From: Nymphaea colorata | Lineage: Eukaryota > Streptophyta > Magnoliopsida > Nymphaeales > Nymphaeaceae | Direction of reading: 5' to 3' | Assembly (NCBI RefSeq): GCF_008831285.2 | Contig: NW_022205003.1 | Coordinates: 1-18,161, forward strand | Length of the DNA: 18,161 nucleotides | Part shown: piece by piece, positions 1-11,786 of the stretch | How positions within the stretch are numbered: position 1 is the stretch's first letter | Layout of the letters: every line of letters starts with the position of its first letter | Notes under the pieces: model-generated | The model's input: only the letters and a program-made list of their open reading frames with translations | Told to the model about the DNA's origin: nothing | The model's database searches: none | Position numbers and translations under genes: made by a program

Positions 1-357
1 TGAATTTATGTTACAACTATAGTGCACGATCTAAAATGATTGAAATCACAAAGTTCGTTCAATACAAGTGCGATTTAAGTGATTCAAATGATCCACACAT
101 ACTTAATTGAATGTGCTTAACTGTTGTTACATCCATATTGCTAGATTAAGTGAATTCAATCACAAGTTGTGTGAAATAAATGAGATTTGAGTGATTCATT
201 TGGTGTCTTATAATTAACCTAATGTGTTTCACTCGTTATGACATCTATGATCAACGATTTAACGATAAAAACTCACAAGTTATATGGATGTAAAGGAGAC
301 CTATGGATTAGTTTAGTTTGATCCTTGTGTTGTTCAATAAGTTGAACATGTTGTTAC

Positions 358-417
358 ATCTCATTCATTTGTATCCATACGCACACTAAATCACTCGTCT
401 CGATACGAGTGAGATTT
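358..417. repeat. Small inverted patch with hairpin, unit 1
   Basis: About 40 bp from CTCATTCATTTGTATCC at 359 to 398 read in inverted orientation compared with the usual GGATACAAATGAATGAG. Its end AAATCACTCGT (388-398) pairs with ACGAGTGAGATTT (405-417) across the loop CTCGAT. The patch replaces the second half of the C monomer in module 1 only. Confidence 0.8.
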
Positions 418-1185
418 AAGTGATTCATTGATCACGCATACTTAATTGAATGTGCTTAACTTGTTGTTACGTCTATATTAAATGATTAGTATATTGAAAT
501 CATAGGTTTGTATGGAAATGAATGAGATTTGAGTGATTCATTTGGTGTCTTGTAGGTAACCTAATATGTTTCACTTGTTATTACATATATTGATCACATA
601 TATTTAATTGAGAGATTAAATGATTCATTTTCACTTGTTATTACATATATTTGATCAATATATTTAATTGAGTGTGCGTAGCCATTTGTTACATACGTAT
701 AGAATGACTTAGTGGCTTGAAATAAGAAGTTCGTTTGGAAATGAATGAGAGTCAGGTCATTAAGTTGGTCCCTTACAGTTAATCTAGTGTATTTCACTTG
801 TTATTACATCTATAATGAATGATTTAATGATTGAAATCGCAAGTTCATATGGATACAAATGGGATCTATGCATTACTTTGAATGCGTGTAATTAGTCCGA
901 TGAGTTGAATTTGTTGTTACATCTATAGTGAACGATCTAAAGGATTGAAATCACGCGTTCGTACCAATACAGTGAGATTTAAATGATTCATATGATCATG
1001 CATGCTTAATTGAATGTGTTTAACTTGTTGTTACATCTATATTAAATGATTTAGTAGATCGAAATCACAAGTTTGTATGAAAATGAATGAGATTCGAGTG
1101 ATTCATTTGGTGTCTTATGGTTTACCTAATGTGTTTCACTAGTTGTTACATTTATAATGATTCTTAATACGGATGTCCTTAACAA

Positions 1186-1432
1186 GTGATTCATTTGGTG
1201 TCATATAGTTAACCTAATGTGTTTCACTTGTAATTTAATTGAATGTGCTTAACAAGTGAATTAGGTTAACAATAGGGCACCAAATGAATCACTCAAATCT
1301 CATTCATTTTCATGCAAGCCTGTGATTTCAATCTACTAAATCATTTAACATGGATATAACAATAAGTCAAGTACATTCAATAAAGTATGCGTGATCATAT
1401 GAATCACTTAAATCTGACTCGTATTGGTACGA
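1186..1432. repeat. Inverted segment and hairpin, unit 1
   Basis: Arm 1 (1186-1230) is a direct A-type start GTGATTCATTTGGTGTC..TTTCACTTG. Arm 2 (1253-1292) is its reverse complement with a 5-bp gap and a few mismatches. The loop is 22 bp (1231-1252), a scrap of B text. The inverted segment continues to 1432 and reads, on the minus strand, as B-type text with a TATGATCACGC start followed by A-type text. It also pairs with the direct monomers at about 970-1140, giving a longer imperfect palindrome. The right junction is GGTAC/GACTATAG, where direct D-like text resumes. Confidence 0.92.
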
Positions 1433-3507
1433 CTATAGTGCACGATCTAAAGGATTGAAATTACAAGTTCGTATCAATACAAGTGCGATTTAAGTGATTC
1501 AAATGATCACACATACTTAATTGAATGTGCTTAACTTATTGTTACATCCATGTTGCTTGATTAAGTGAACTGAAATCACAAGTTTGTATGAAAATGAATG
1601 TGATTCGAGTGATTCATTTGGTGTCTTATAGTTAACCTAACGTGTTTCACATGTTATTACATCCATGATCAATGATTTAAATAATTAAAACTCACAAGTT
1701 TATATGGATATAAAGGAGACCTATGCATTAGTTTGATCCTTTCTAGTTTGTACGATAAGTTGAACATGTTGTTACATCTATAGTGATCGATGCACAAGTT
1801 CACATCAATACGAGTGGGATTTAAGTGATTCAATTGATCACGCATATTTAATTGAATGTACTTAACTTGTTGTTACGTTTATATTAAATGATTTAGTAAA
1901 TTCAAATCATAGGTTTATATGAAAATGAATGGGATTCGAGTGATTCATTTGGTGTCTTACAGGTAACTTAATGTGTTTCACTTGTTATTACATACATTTG
2001 ATCACTTATGTTTAATCGAGAGATTATGTGATTCATTTTTACTTGTTCTTACATACATTTGATAACTTATATTTAATTGAATGTGCGTAACCATTTGTTA
2101 CATACGTATAGAATGACTTAGTGGCTTGAAAAAAGAAGTCCGTTTGGAAATGAATGAGAGTCAAGTCACTATATTGGTCCCTTATAGTTAATCTAATGTA
2201 TTTCACTTGTTATTACATCTATAATGAATGATTTAAATGGTTGAAATCACAAGTTTATATGGATACAAATGGTTGAAGTCACTATATTTGTACACGTGTA
2301 GTTAGTCCGATGAGTTGAATTTGTTGTTACATCTATAGGGAACGTTCTAAAGGATTGAAATCACATGTTCGTACGAATACAAGTGAGATTTAAGTGATTC
2401 ATATAATCATGCATACTTAATTGAATGTGTTTAACTTGTTGTTACGTCTATAATAAATGATTTAGTAGATTGAAATCACAAGTTTGTGCGAAAATGAATG
2501 AGATTCGAGTGATTCATTTGGTGTCTTGTAGTTAACCTATTGTGTTTCACTTGTTATTACATCTTTGATCAATGATTTAAATGATTAAAACTTACAAGTT
2601 TGTATGGATATAAAGGAGACCTATGCATTAGTTTGATCCCTTGTAGTTAGTTCAATAAGTTGAACTAGTTCTTACATCTATGGTGATCGATGTAAGGAAT
2701 TGAAATCACAAGTTCGTATCAATACGAGTGGGATTTAAGTGATTCATTTTATCACACATACGTAATTGAATGTGCTTAACTTGTTGTTACGTCTATATTA
2801 AATGATTTAGTAGATTAAAATCATAGGTTTGTATGAAAATGAATGATATTGGAGTGATTCATTTGGTGTCTTGTAAGTAACCTAATGTGTTTCACTTGTT
2901 ATTACATATATTTGATCACTTATATTTAATTGAGAGATTAAGTGATTCATTTTCACTTGTTATTACATATAATTGATCACTTGTATTTAATTGAATGTGC
3001 GTGACCATTTCTTACTTACGTATAGAATGACCTAGTGGCTTTGATACCAGAAGTTCGTTTGGAATACATATATAATGAATGATTTAAATGATTGAAATCA
3101 CATGTTCATGTGGATACAAACGCGTGTAGTTAGTCCGATGAGTTGAATTTATTGTTACAACTATAGTGCACGATCTAAATGATTGAAATCACAAGTTCGT
3201 ATCAATACAAGTGCGATTTAAGTGATTCAAATGATCACACATACTTAATTGAATGTGCTTAACTTGTTGTTACATCCATATTGCTAGATTAAGTGAATTC
3301 AAATCACAAGTTTGTGTGAAAATAAATGAGATTTGAGTGATTCATTTGGTGTCTTATAATTAACCTAATGTGTTTCACTCGTTATGACATCTATGATCAA
3401 CGATTTAAACGATAAAAACTCACAAGTTTATATGGATGTAAAGGAGACCTATGGATTAGTTTAGTTTGATCCCTTGTAGTTTGTTCAATAAGTTGAACAT
3501 GTTGTTA

Positions 3508-3567
3508 CATCTCATTCATTTGTATCCATACGCACACTAAATCACTCGTCTCATACGAGTGAGATTT
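3508..3567. repeat. Small inverted patch with hairpin, unit 2
   Basis: Same arrangement as unit 1. The stem is 3539-3549 with 3555-3567, and the loop is shortened to CTCAT by one base. Confidence 0.78.
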
Positions 3568-4340
3568 AAGTGATTCATTTGATCACGCATACTTAATTGA
3601 ATGTGCTTAACTTGTTGTTACGTCTATATTAAATGATTTAGTATATTGAAATCATAGGTTTGTATGGAAATGAATGAGATTTGAGTGATTCATTTGGTGT
3701 CTTGTAGGTAACCTAATATGTTTCACTTGTTATTACATATATTTGATCACATATATTTAATTGAGAGATTAAATGATTCATTTTCACTTGTTATTACATA
3801 TATTTGATCAATATATTTAATTGAGTGTGCGTAGCCATTTGTTACATACGTATAGAATGACTTAGTGGCTTGAAATAAGAAGTTCGTTTGGAAATGAATG
3901 AGAGTCAGGTCATTAAGTTGGTCCCTTACAGTTAATCTAGTGTATTTCACTTGTTATTACATCTATAATGAATGATTTAAATGATTGAAATCGCAAGTTC
4001 ATATGGATACAAATGGGATCTATGCATTACTTTGAATGCGTGTAATTAGTCCGATGAGTTGAATTTGTTGTTACATCTATAGTGAACGATCTAAAGGATT
4101 GAAATCACGCGTTCGTACCAATACAAGTGAGATTTAAATGATTCATATGATCATGCATGCTTAATTGAATGTGTTTAACTTGTTGTTACATCTATATTAA
4201 ATGATTTAGTAGATCGAAATCACAAGTTTGTATGAAAATGAATGAGATTCGAGTGATTCATTTGGTGTCTTATGGTTTACCTAATGTGTTTCACTAGTTG
4301 TTACATTTATAATGATTCTTAATACGGATGTCCTTAACAA

Positions 4341-4586
4341 GTGATTCATTTGGTGTCATATAGTTAACCTAATGTGTTTCACTTGTAATTTAATTGAATG
4401 TGCTTAACAAGTGAATTAGGTTAACAATAGGCACCAAATGAATCACTCAAATCTCATTCATTTTCATGCAAGCCTGTGATTTCAATCTACTAAATCATTT
4501 AACATGGATATAACAATAAGTCAAGTACATTCAATAAAGTATGCGTGATCATATGAATCACTTAAATCTGACTCGTATTGGTACGA
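4341..4586. repeat. Inverted segment and hairpin, unit 2
   Basis: Arms are 4341-4385 and 4408-4446, with the same 22-bp loop. The inverted segment is 4408-4586 (179 bp). It has one G fewer than the other copies at AATAGGCACC near 4426. Both junctions match unit 1. Confidence 0.92.
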
Positions 4587-5658
4587 CTATAGTGCACGAT
4601 CTAAAGGATTGAAATTACAAGTTCGTATCAATACAAGTGCGATTTAAGTGATTCAAATGATCACACATACTTAATTGAATGTGCTTAACTTATTGTTACA
4701 TCCATGTTGCTTGATTAAGTGAACTGAAATCACAAGTTTGTATGAAAATGAATGTGATTCGAGTGATTCATTTGGTGTCTTATAGTTAACCTAACGTGTT
4801 TCACATGTTATTACATCCATGATCAATGATTTAAATAATTAAAACTCACAAGTTTATATGGATATAAAGGAGACCTATGCATTAGTTTGATCCTTTCTAG
4901 TTTGTACGATAAGTTGAACATGTTGTTACATCTATAGTGATCGATGCACAAGTTCACATCAATACGAGTGGGATTTAAGTGATTCAATTGATCACGCATA
5001 TTTAATTGAATGTACTTAACTTGTTGTTACGTTTATATTAAATGATTTAGTAAATTCAAATCATAGGTTTATATGAAAATGAATGGGATTCGAGTGATTC
5101 ATTTGGTGTCTTACAGGTAACTTAATGTGTTTCACTTGTTATTACATACATTTGATCACTTATGTTTAATCGAGAGATTATGTGATTCATTTTTACTTGT
5201 TCTTACATACATTTGATAACTTATATTTAATTGAATGTGCGTAACCATTTGTTACATACGTATAGAATGACTTAGTGGCTTGAAAAAAGAAGTCCGTTTG
5301 GAAATGAATGAGAGTCAAGTCACTATATTGGTCCCTTATAGTTAATCTAATGTATTTCACTTGTTATTACATCTATAATGAATGATTTAAATGGTTGAAA
5401 TCACAAGTTTATATGGATACAAATGGTTGAAGTCACTATATTTGTACACGTGTAGTTAGTCCGATGAGTTGAATTTGTTGTTACATCTATAGGAACGTTC
5501 TAAAGGATTGAAATCACATGTTGTACGAATACAAGTGAGATTTAAGTGATTCATATAATCATGCATACTTAATTGAATGTGTTTAACTTGTTGTTAGTCT
5601 ATAATAAATGATTTAGTAGATTGAAATCACAAGTTTGTGCGAAAATGAATGAGATTCG

Positions 5659-5681
5659 AGTGATTCATTTGGTGTCTTGTA
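5659..5681. other. Trimer deletion joint, unit 2
   Basis: GAGATTCGAGTGATTC, the left context of the first module-3 A monomer, is followed by GTGTCTTGTAGTAACCTAATG, cut here as GTGTCTTGTAG then TAACCTAATG, the right context of the second A. The 345 bp between equivalent points in unit 1 (2509 to 2854) are gone. The shared text GTGATTCATTTGGTGTC at both ends fits unequal exchange or slippage between A monomers. Confidence 0.88.
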
Positions 5682-6308
5682 GTAACCTAATGTGTTTCAC
5701 TTGTTATTACATATATTTGATCACTTATATTTAATGAGAGATTAAGTGATTCATTTTCACTTGTTATTACATATAATTGATCACTTGTATTTAATTGAAT
5801 GTGCGTGACCATTTCTTACTTACGTATAGAATGACCTAGTGGCTTTGATACCAGAAGTTCGTTTGGAATACATATATAATGATGATTTAAATGATTGAAA
5901 TCACATGTTCATGTGGATACAAACGCGTGTAGTTAGTCCGATGAGTTGAATTATTGTTACAACTATAGTGCACGATCTAAATGATTGAAATCACAAGTTC
6001 GTATCAATACAAGTGCGATTTAAGTGATTCAAATGATCACACATACTTAATTGAATGTGCTTAACTTGTTGTTACATCCATATTGCTAGATTAAGTGAAT
6101 TCAAATCACAAGTTTGTGGAAAATAAATGAGATTTGAGTGATTCATTTGGTGTCTTATAATTAACCTAATGTGTTTCACTCGTTATGACATCTATGATCA
6201 ACGATTTAAACGATAAAAACTCACAAGTTTATATGGATGTAAGGAGACCTATGGATTAGTTTAGTTTGATCCCTTGTAGTTTGTTCAATAAGTTGAACAT
6301 GTTGTTAC

Positions 6309-6368
6309 ATCTCATTCATTTGTATCCATACGCACACTAAATCACTCGTCTCAATACGAGTGAGATTT
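6309..6368. repeat. Small inverted patch with hairpin, unit 3
   Basis: The stem is 6339-6349 with 6356-6368, and the loop is CTCAAT. This loop form is shared with units 5 and 6, while units 1 and 4 have CTCGAT. Confidence 0.78.
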
Positions 6369-7133
6369 AAGTGATTCATTTGATCACGCATACTTAATTG
6401 AATGTGCTTAACTTGTTGTTACGTCTATATTAAATGATTTAGTATATTGAAATCATAGGTTTGTATGGAAATGAATGAGATTTGAGTGATTCATTTGGTG
6501 TCTTGTAGGTAACCTAATATGTTTCACTTGTTATTACATATATTTGATCACATATATTTAATTGAGAGATTAAATGATTCATTTTCACTTGTTATTACAT
6601 ATATTGATCATATATTTAATTGAGTGTGCGTAGCCATTTGTTACATACGTATAGAATGACTTAGTGGCTTGAAATAAGAAGTTCGTTTGGAAATGAATGA
6701 GAGTCAGGTCATTAAGTTGGTCCCTTACAGTTAATCTAGTGTATTTCACTTGTTATTACATCTATAATGAATGATTTAAATGATTGAAATCGCAAGTTCA
6801 TATGGATAAAATGGGATCTATGCATTACTTTGAATGCGTGTAATTAGTCCGATGAGTTGAATTTGTTGTTACATCTATAGTGAACGATCTAAAGGATTGA
6901 AATCACGCTTCGTACCAATACAAGTGAGATTTAAATGATTCATATGATCATGCATGCTTAATTGAATGTGTTTAACTTGTTGTTACATCTATATTAAATG
7001 ATTTAGTAGATCGAAATCACAAGTTTGTATGAAATGAATGAGATTCGATGATTCATTTGGTGTCTTATGGTTTACCTAATGTTTTCACTAGTTGTTAATT
7101 TATAATGATTCTTAATACGGATGTCCTTAACAA

Positions 7134-7380
7134 GTGATTCATTTGGTGTCATATAGTTAACCTAATGTGTTTCACTTGTAATTTAATTGAATGTGCTTAA
7201 CAAGTGAATTAGGTTAACAATAGGGCACCAAATGAATCACTCAAATCTCATTCATTTTCATGCAAGCCTGTGATTTCAATCTACTAAATCATTTAACATG
7301 GATATAACAATAAGTCAAGTACATTCAATAAAGTATGCGTGATCATATGAATCACTTAAATCTGACTCGTATTGGTACGA
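7134..7380. repeat. Inverted segment and hairpin, unit 3
   Basis: Arms are 7134-7178 and 7201-7240; the inverted segment is 7201-7380 (180 bp). The direct A monomer just upstream has several one-base losses (GTTTTCACTAG near 7081, GTTGTTAATTT near 7091), but the inverted segment itself is intact. Confidence 0.92.
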
Positions 7381-8632
7381 CTATAGTGCACGATCTAAAG
7401 GATTGAAATTACAAGTTCGTATCAATACAAGTGCGATTTAAGTGATTCAAATGATCACACATACTTAATTGAATGTGCTTAACTTATTGTTACATCCATG
7501 TTGCTTGATTAAGTGAACTGAAATCACAAGTTTGTATGAAAATGAATGTGATTCGAGTGATTCATTTGGTGTCTTATAGTTAACCTAACGTGTTTCACAT
7601 GTTATTACATCATGATCAATGATTTAAATAATTAAAACTCACAAGTTTATATGGATATAAAGAGACCTATGCATTAGTTTGATCCTTTCTAGTTTGTACG
7701 ATAAGTTGAACATGTTGTTACATCTATAGTGATCGATGCACAAGTTCACATCAATACGAGTGGGATTTAAGTGATTCAATTGATCACGCATATTTAATTG
7801 AATGTACTTAACTTGTTGTTACGTTTATATTAAATGATTTAGTAAATTCAAATCATAGGTTTATATGAAAATGAATGGGATTCGAGTGATTCATTTGGTG
7901 TCTTACAGGTAACTTAATGTGTTTCACTTGTTATTACATACATTTGATCACTTATGTTTAATCGAGAGATTATGTGATTCATTTTTACTTGTTCTTACAT
8001 ACATTTGATAACTTATATTTAATTGAATGTGCGTAACCATTTGTTACATACGTATAGAATGACTTAGTGGCTTGAAAAAAAAGTCCGTTTGGAAATGAAT
8101 GAGAGTCAAGTCACTATATTGGTCCCTTATAGTTAATCTAATGTATTTCACTTGTTATTACATCTATAATGAATGATTTAAATGGTTGAAATCACAAGTT
8201 TATATGGATACAAATGGTTGAAGTCACTATATTTGTACACGTGTAGTTAGTCCGATGAGTTGAATTTGTTGTTACATCTATAGGGAACGTTCTAAAGGAT
8301 TGAAATCACATGTTCGTACGAATACAAGTGAGATTTAAGTGATCATATAATCATGCATACTTAATTGAATGTGTTTAACTTGTTGTTACGTTATAATAAA
8401 TGATTTAGTAATTGAAATCACAAGTTTGTGCGAAAATGAATGAGATTCAGTGATTCATTTGGTGTCTTGTAGTTAACCTATTGTGTTTCACTTGTTATTA
8501 CATCTTTGATCAATGATTTAAATGATTAAAACTTACAAGTTTGTATGGATATAAAGGAACCTATGCATTAGTTTGATCCCTTTAGTTAGTTCAATAAGTT
8601 GAACTAGTTCTTACATCTATGGTGATCGGTTT

Positions 8633-8646
8633 AAGGAATTGAATGT
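8633..8646. other. 66-bp microhomology deletion, unit 3
   Basis: In unit 5 the 7-mer AATTGAA occurs at 14574 and again at 14640. In unit 3 the text before the first copy joins the text after the second, leaving one copy. The lost part contains the end of C and the start of B. Confidence 0.85.
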
Positions 8647-9377
8647 GCTTAACTTGTTGTTACGTCTATATTAAATGATTTAGTAGATTAAAATCATAGG
8701 TTTGTATGAAATGAATGATATTGGAGTGATTCATTTGGTGTCTTGTAAGTAACCTAATGTGTTTCACTTGTTATTACATATATTTGATCACTTATATTTA
8801 ATTGAGAGATTAAGTGATTCATTTTCACTTGTTATTACATATATTGATCACTTGTATTTAATTGAATGTGCGTGACCATTTTTACTTACGTATAGAATGA
8901 CCTAGTGGCTTTGATACCAGAAGTTCGTTTGGAATACATATATAATGAATGATTTAAATGATTGAAATCACATGTTCATGTGGATACAAACGCGTGTAGT
9001 TAGTCCGATGAGTTGAATTATTGTTACAACTATAGTGCACGATCTAAATGATTGAAATCACAAGTTCGTATCAATACAAGTGCGATTTAAGTGATTCAAA
9101 TGATCACACATACTTAATTGAATGTGCTTAACTTGTTGTTACATCCATATTGCTAGATTAAGTGAATTCAAATCACAAGTTTGTGTGAAAATAAATGAGA
9201 TTTGAGTGATTCATTTGGTGTCTTATAATTAACCTAATGTGTTTCACTCGTTATGACATCTATGATCAACGATTTAAACGATAAAAACTCACAAGTTTAT
9301 ATGGATGTAAAGGAGACCTATGGATTAGTTTAGTTTGATCCCTTGTAGTTTGTTCAATAAGTTGAACATGTTGTTAC

Positions 9378-9436
9378 ATCTCATTCATTTGTATCCATAC
9401 GCACACTAAATCACTGTCTCGATACGAGTGAGATTT
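9378..9436. repeat. Small inverted patch with hairpin, unit 4
   Basis: The left stem is weakened by one lost base (TCACTGT instead of TCACTCGT, near 9411). The right stem ACGAGTGAGATTT (9424-9436) is intact. The loop is CTCGAT as in unit 1. Confidence 0.75.
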
Positions 9437-10209
9437 AAGTGATTCATTTGATCACGCATACTTAATTGAATGTGCTTAACTTGTTGTTACGTCTATATTA
9501 AATGATTTAGTATATTGAAATCATAGGTTTGTATGGAAATGAATGAGATTTGAGTGATTCATTTGGTGTCTTGTAGGTAACCTAATATGTTTCACTTGTT
9601 ATTACATATATTTGATCACATATATTTAATTGAGAGATTAAATGATTCATTTTCACTTGTTATTACATATATTTGATCAATATATTTAATTGAGTGTGCG
9701 TAGCCATTTGTTACATACGTATAGAATGACTTAGTGGCTTGAAATAAGAAGTTCGTTTGGAAATGAATGAGAGTCAGGTCATTAAGTTGGTCCCTTACAG
9801 TTAATCTAGTGTATTTCACTTGTTATTACATCTATAATGAATGATTTAAATGATTGAAATCGCAAGTTCATATGGATACAAATGGGATCTATGCATTACT
9901 TTGAATGCGTGTAATTAGTCCGATGAGTTGAATTTGTTGTTACATCTATAGTGAACGATCTAAAGGATTGAAATCACGCGTTCGTACCAATACAAGTGAG
10001 ATTTAAATGATTCATATGATCATGCATGCTTAATTGAATGTGTTTAACTTGTTGTTACATCTATATTAAATGATTTAGTAGATCGAAATCACAAGTTTGT
10101 ATGAAAATGAATGAGATTCGAGTGATTCATTTGGTGTCTTATGGTTTACCTAATGTGTTTCACTAGTTGTTACATTTATAATGATTCTTAATACGGATGT
10201 CCTTAACAA

Positions 10210-10455
10210 GTGATTCATTTGGTGTCATATAGTTAACCTAATGTGTTTCACTTGTAATTTAATTGAATGTGCTTAACAAGTGAATTAGGTTAACAATAGG
10301 GCACCAAATGAATCACTCAAATCTCATTCATTTTCATGCAAGCCTGTGATTTCAATCTACTAATCATTTAACATGGATATAACAATAAGTCAAGTACATT
10401 CAATAAAGTATGCGTGATCATATGAATCACTTAAATCTGACTCGTATTGGTACGA
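10210..10455. repeat. Inverted segment and hairpin, unit 4
   Basis: Arms are 10210-10254 and 10277-10316; the inverted segment is 10277-10455 (179 bp). One A is missing at CTACTAATCATT near 10360. Otherwise it is identical in layout to the other units. Confidence 0.92.
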
Positions 10456-11531
10456 CTATAGTGCACGATCTAAAGGATTGAAATTACAAGTTCGTATCAA
10501 TACAAGTGCGATTTAAGTGATTCAAATGATCACACATACTTAATTGAATGTGCTTAACTTATTGTTACATCCATGTTGCTTGATTAAGTGAACTGAAATC
10601 ACAAGTTTGTATGAAATGAATGTGATTCGAGTGATTCATTTGGTGTCTTATAGTTAACCTAACGTGTTTCACATGTTATTACATCCATGATCAATGATTT
10701 AAATAATTAAAACTCACAAGTTTATATGGATATAAAGGAGACTATGCATTAGTTTGATCCTTTCTAGTTTGTACGATAAGTTGAACATGTTGTTACATCT
10801 ATAGTGATCGATGCACAAGTTCACATCAATACGAGTGGGATTTAAGTGATTCAATTGATCACGCATATTTAATTGAATGTACTTAACTTGTTGTTACGTT
10901 TATATTAAATGATTTAGTAAATTCAAATCATAGGTTTATATGAAAATGAATGGGATTCGAGTGATTCATTTGGTGTCTTACAGGTAACTTAATGTGTTTC
11001 ACTTGTTATTACATACATTTGATCACTTATGTTTAATCGAGAGATTATGTGATTCATTTTTACTTGTTCTTACATACATTTGATAACTTATATTTAATTG
11101 AATGTGCGTAACCATTTGTTACATACGTATAGAATGACTTAGTGGCTTGAAAAAAGAAGTCCGTTTGGAAATGAATGAGAGTCAAGTCACTATATTGGTC
11201 CCTTATAGTTAATCTAATGTATTTCACTTGTTATTACATCTATAATGAATGATTTAAATGGTTGAAATCACAAGTTTATATGGATACAAATGGTTGAAGC
11301 ACTATATTTGTACACGTGTAGTTAGTCCGATGAGTTGAATTTGTTGTTACATCTATAGGAACGTTCTAAAGGATTGAAATCACATGTTCTACGAATACAA
11401 GTGAGATTTAAGTGATTCATATAATCATGCATACTTAATTGAATGTGTTTAACTTGTTGTTAGTCTATAATAAATGATTTAGTAGATTGAAATCACAAGT
11501 TTGTGCGAAAATGAATGAGATTCGAGTGATT

Positions 11532-11533
<2 letters not shown>

Positions 11534-11574
<41 letters not shown>
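11534..11574. repeat. Run of 41 T
   Basis: An uninterrupted T run follows GAGTGATTCA and is followed by ATTGAGTGATTCATTTGG. No other unit has it. GAGTGATTCATTT stands on both sides, so the run either has a 13-bp duplication like a retroposed poly(A) tail on the minus strand, or occupies the place of the missing A-C-B trimer. The right flank ATTGAG resembles ATATTGGAG, which precedes the second A monomer in unit 5 (14721). That favours the second reading or an assembly artefact. Confidence 0.95.
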
Positions 11575-11576
<2 letters not shown>

Positions 11577-11786
11577 TGAGTGATTCATTTGGTGTCTTGT
11601 AGTAACCTAATGTGTTTCACTTGTTATTACATATATTTGATCACTTATATTTAATGAGAGATTAAGTGATTCATTTTCACTTGTTATTACATATAATTGA
11701 TCACTTGTATTTAATTGAATGTGCGTGCCATTTCTTACTTACGTATAGAATGACCTAGTGGCTTTGATACCAGAAGTTCGTTTGGA

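Larger units (their letters stand above)
1..3143 (+). repeat. HOR unit 1 (3143 bp, full-length)
   Basis: This is a full-length unit holding all three modules, including the A-C-B trimer of module 3 that units 2 and 4 lack. A-type monomer starts (GTGATTCATTTGGTGTC) lie at 191, 533, 1098, 1186, 1609, 1940, 2509 and 2854. The first ~600 bp carry many one-base losses relative to the other units: GTTCAATAC near 57 where others read GTATCAATAC, AAGTTGTGTGAAAT near 163 where others keep extra T and A, and ATTGATCAC near 590. Beyond about 1000 it matches units 5 and 6 closely. The unit boundary is a convention; the array is continuous. Confidence 0.93.
3144..5946 (+). repeat. HOR unit 2 (2803 bp, lacks one A-C-B trimer)
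   Basis: This unit has the same order as unit 1 until about 5659. There, text equivalent to unit 1 position 2509 joins directly to text equivalent to 2854. The two A-type starts are fused into one and 345 bp (A-C-B) are missing. Small changes near the joint are TTGTTAGTCT at 5591 (others TTGTTACGTCT), ATAGGAACG near 5491 (others ATAGGGAACG), TTGTAGTAACC near 5679 and TTAATGAGAG near 5731. All four are shared with unit 4, so the two units have a common origin for this part. Confidence 0.93.
5947..9013 (+). repeat. HOR unit 3 (3067 bp, with 66-bp deletion)
   Basis: All three modules and the module-3 trimer are present. One B monomer is shortened near 8633-8641: GGAATTGAA runs straight into TGTGCTTAAC, losing 66 bp relative to unit 5. 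It shares GTGGAAAAT near 6117 and GTGATCATATAA at 8339 with unit 5 (12038 and 14271), about 5.92-5.93 kb apart. Single-base losses cluster at about 6600-7110 and 8340-8720, for example GAAATGAATGAGATTCGATG near 7030 and TAGTAATTG near 8406. These break the minus-strand open frame that is intact in the other five units. Confidence 0.92.

Noticed and set aside
205-225. TTAACCTAATG in A monomers as possible telomere-like sequence
   Set aside because: Only single, non-tandem copies occur per monomer, with no CCCTAAA or CCCTAA runs anywhere, so there is no telomeric tract.
388-417. Rho-independent terminator
   Set aside because: The stem is followed by AAGTGATT rather than a T run, and no gene lies upstream. 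It is an inversion-junction hairpin.
730-747. TTCGTTTGGAAATGAATG, partly like the mammalian CENP-B box
   Set aside because: TTCGTT and GGAAA match, but there is an extra T and the CGGG half is absent. The copies in module 2 (TCCG) and module 3 (GGAATAC) differ. In an AT-rich repeat this is likely chance.
594-797. A 67-codon minus-strand open frame, repeated identically at 3747-3950, 9616-9819, 12470-12673 and 15623-15826
   Set aside because: It is satellite text (short doublet plus A' start) read on the minus strand. It repeats only because the HOR repeats, is broken in unit 3 by small losses, has no recognisable domain, and has no promoter or neighbouring gene. I do not call it a gene.
1186-1432. 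Terminal inverted repeats of a small DNA transposon (MITE)
   Set aside because: Both arms and the loop are satellite monomer text, no target-site duplication flanks the element, and it sits at the same HOR position in every unit. It is an inverted satellite segment.
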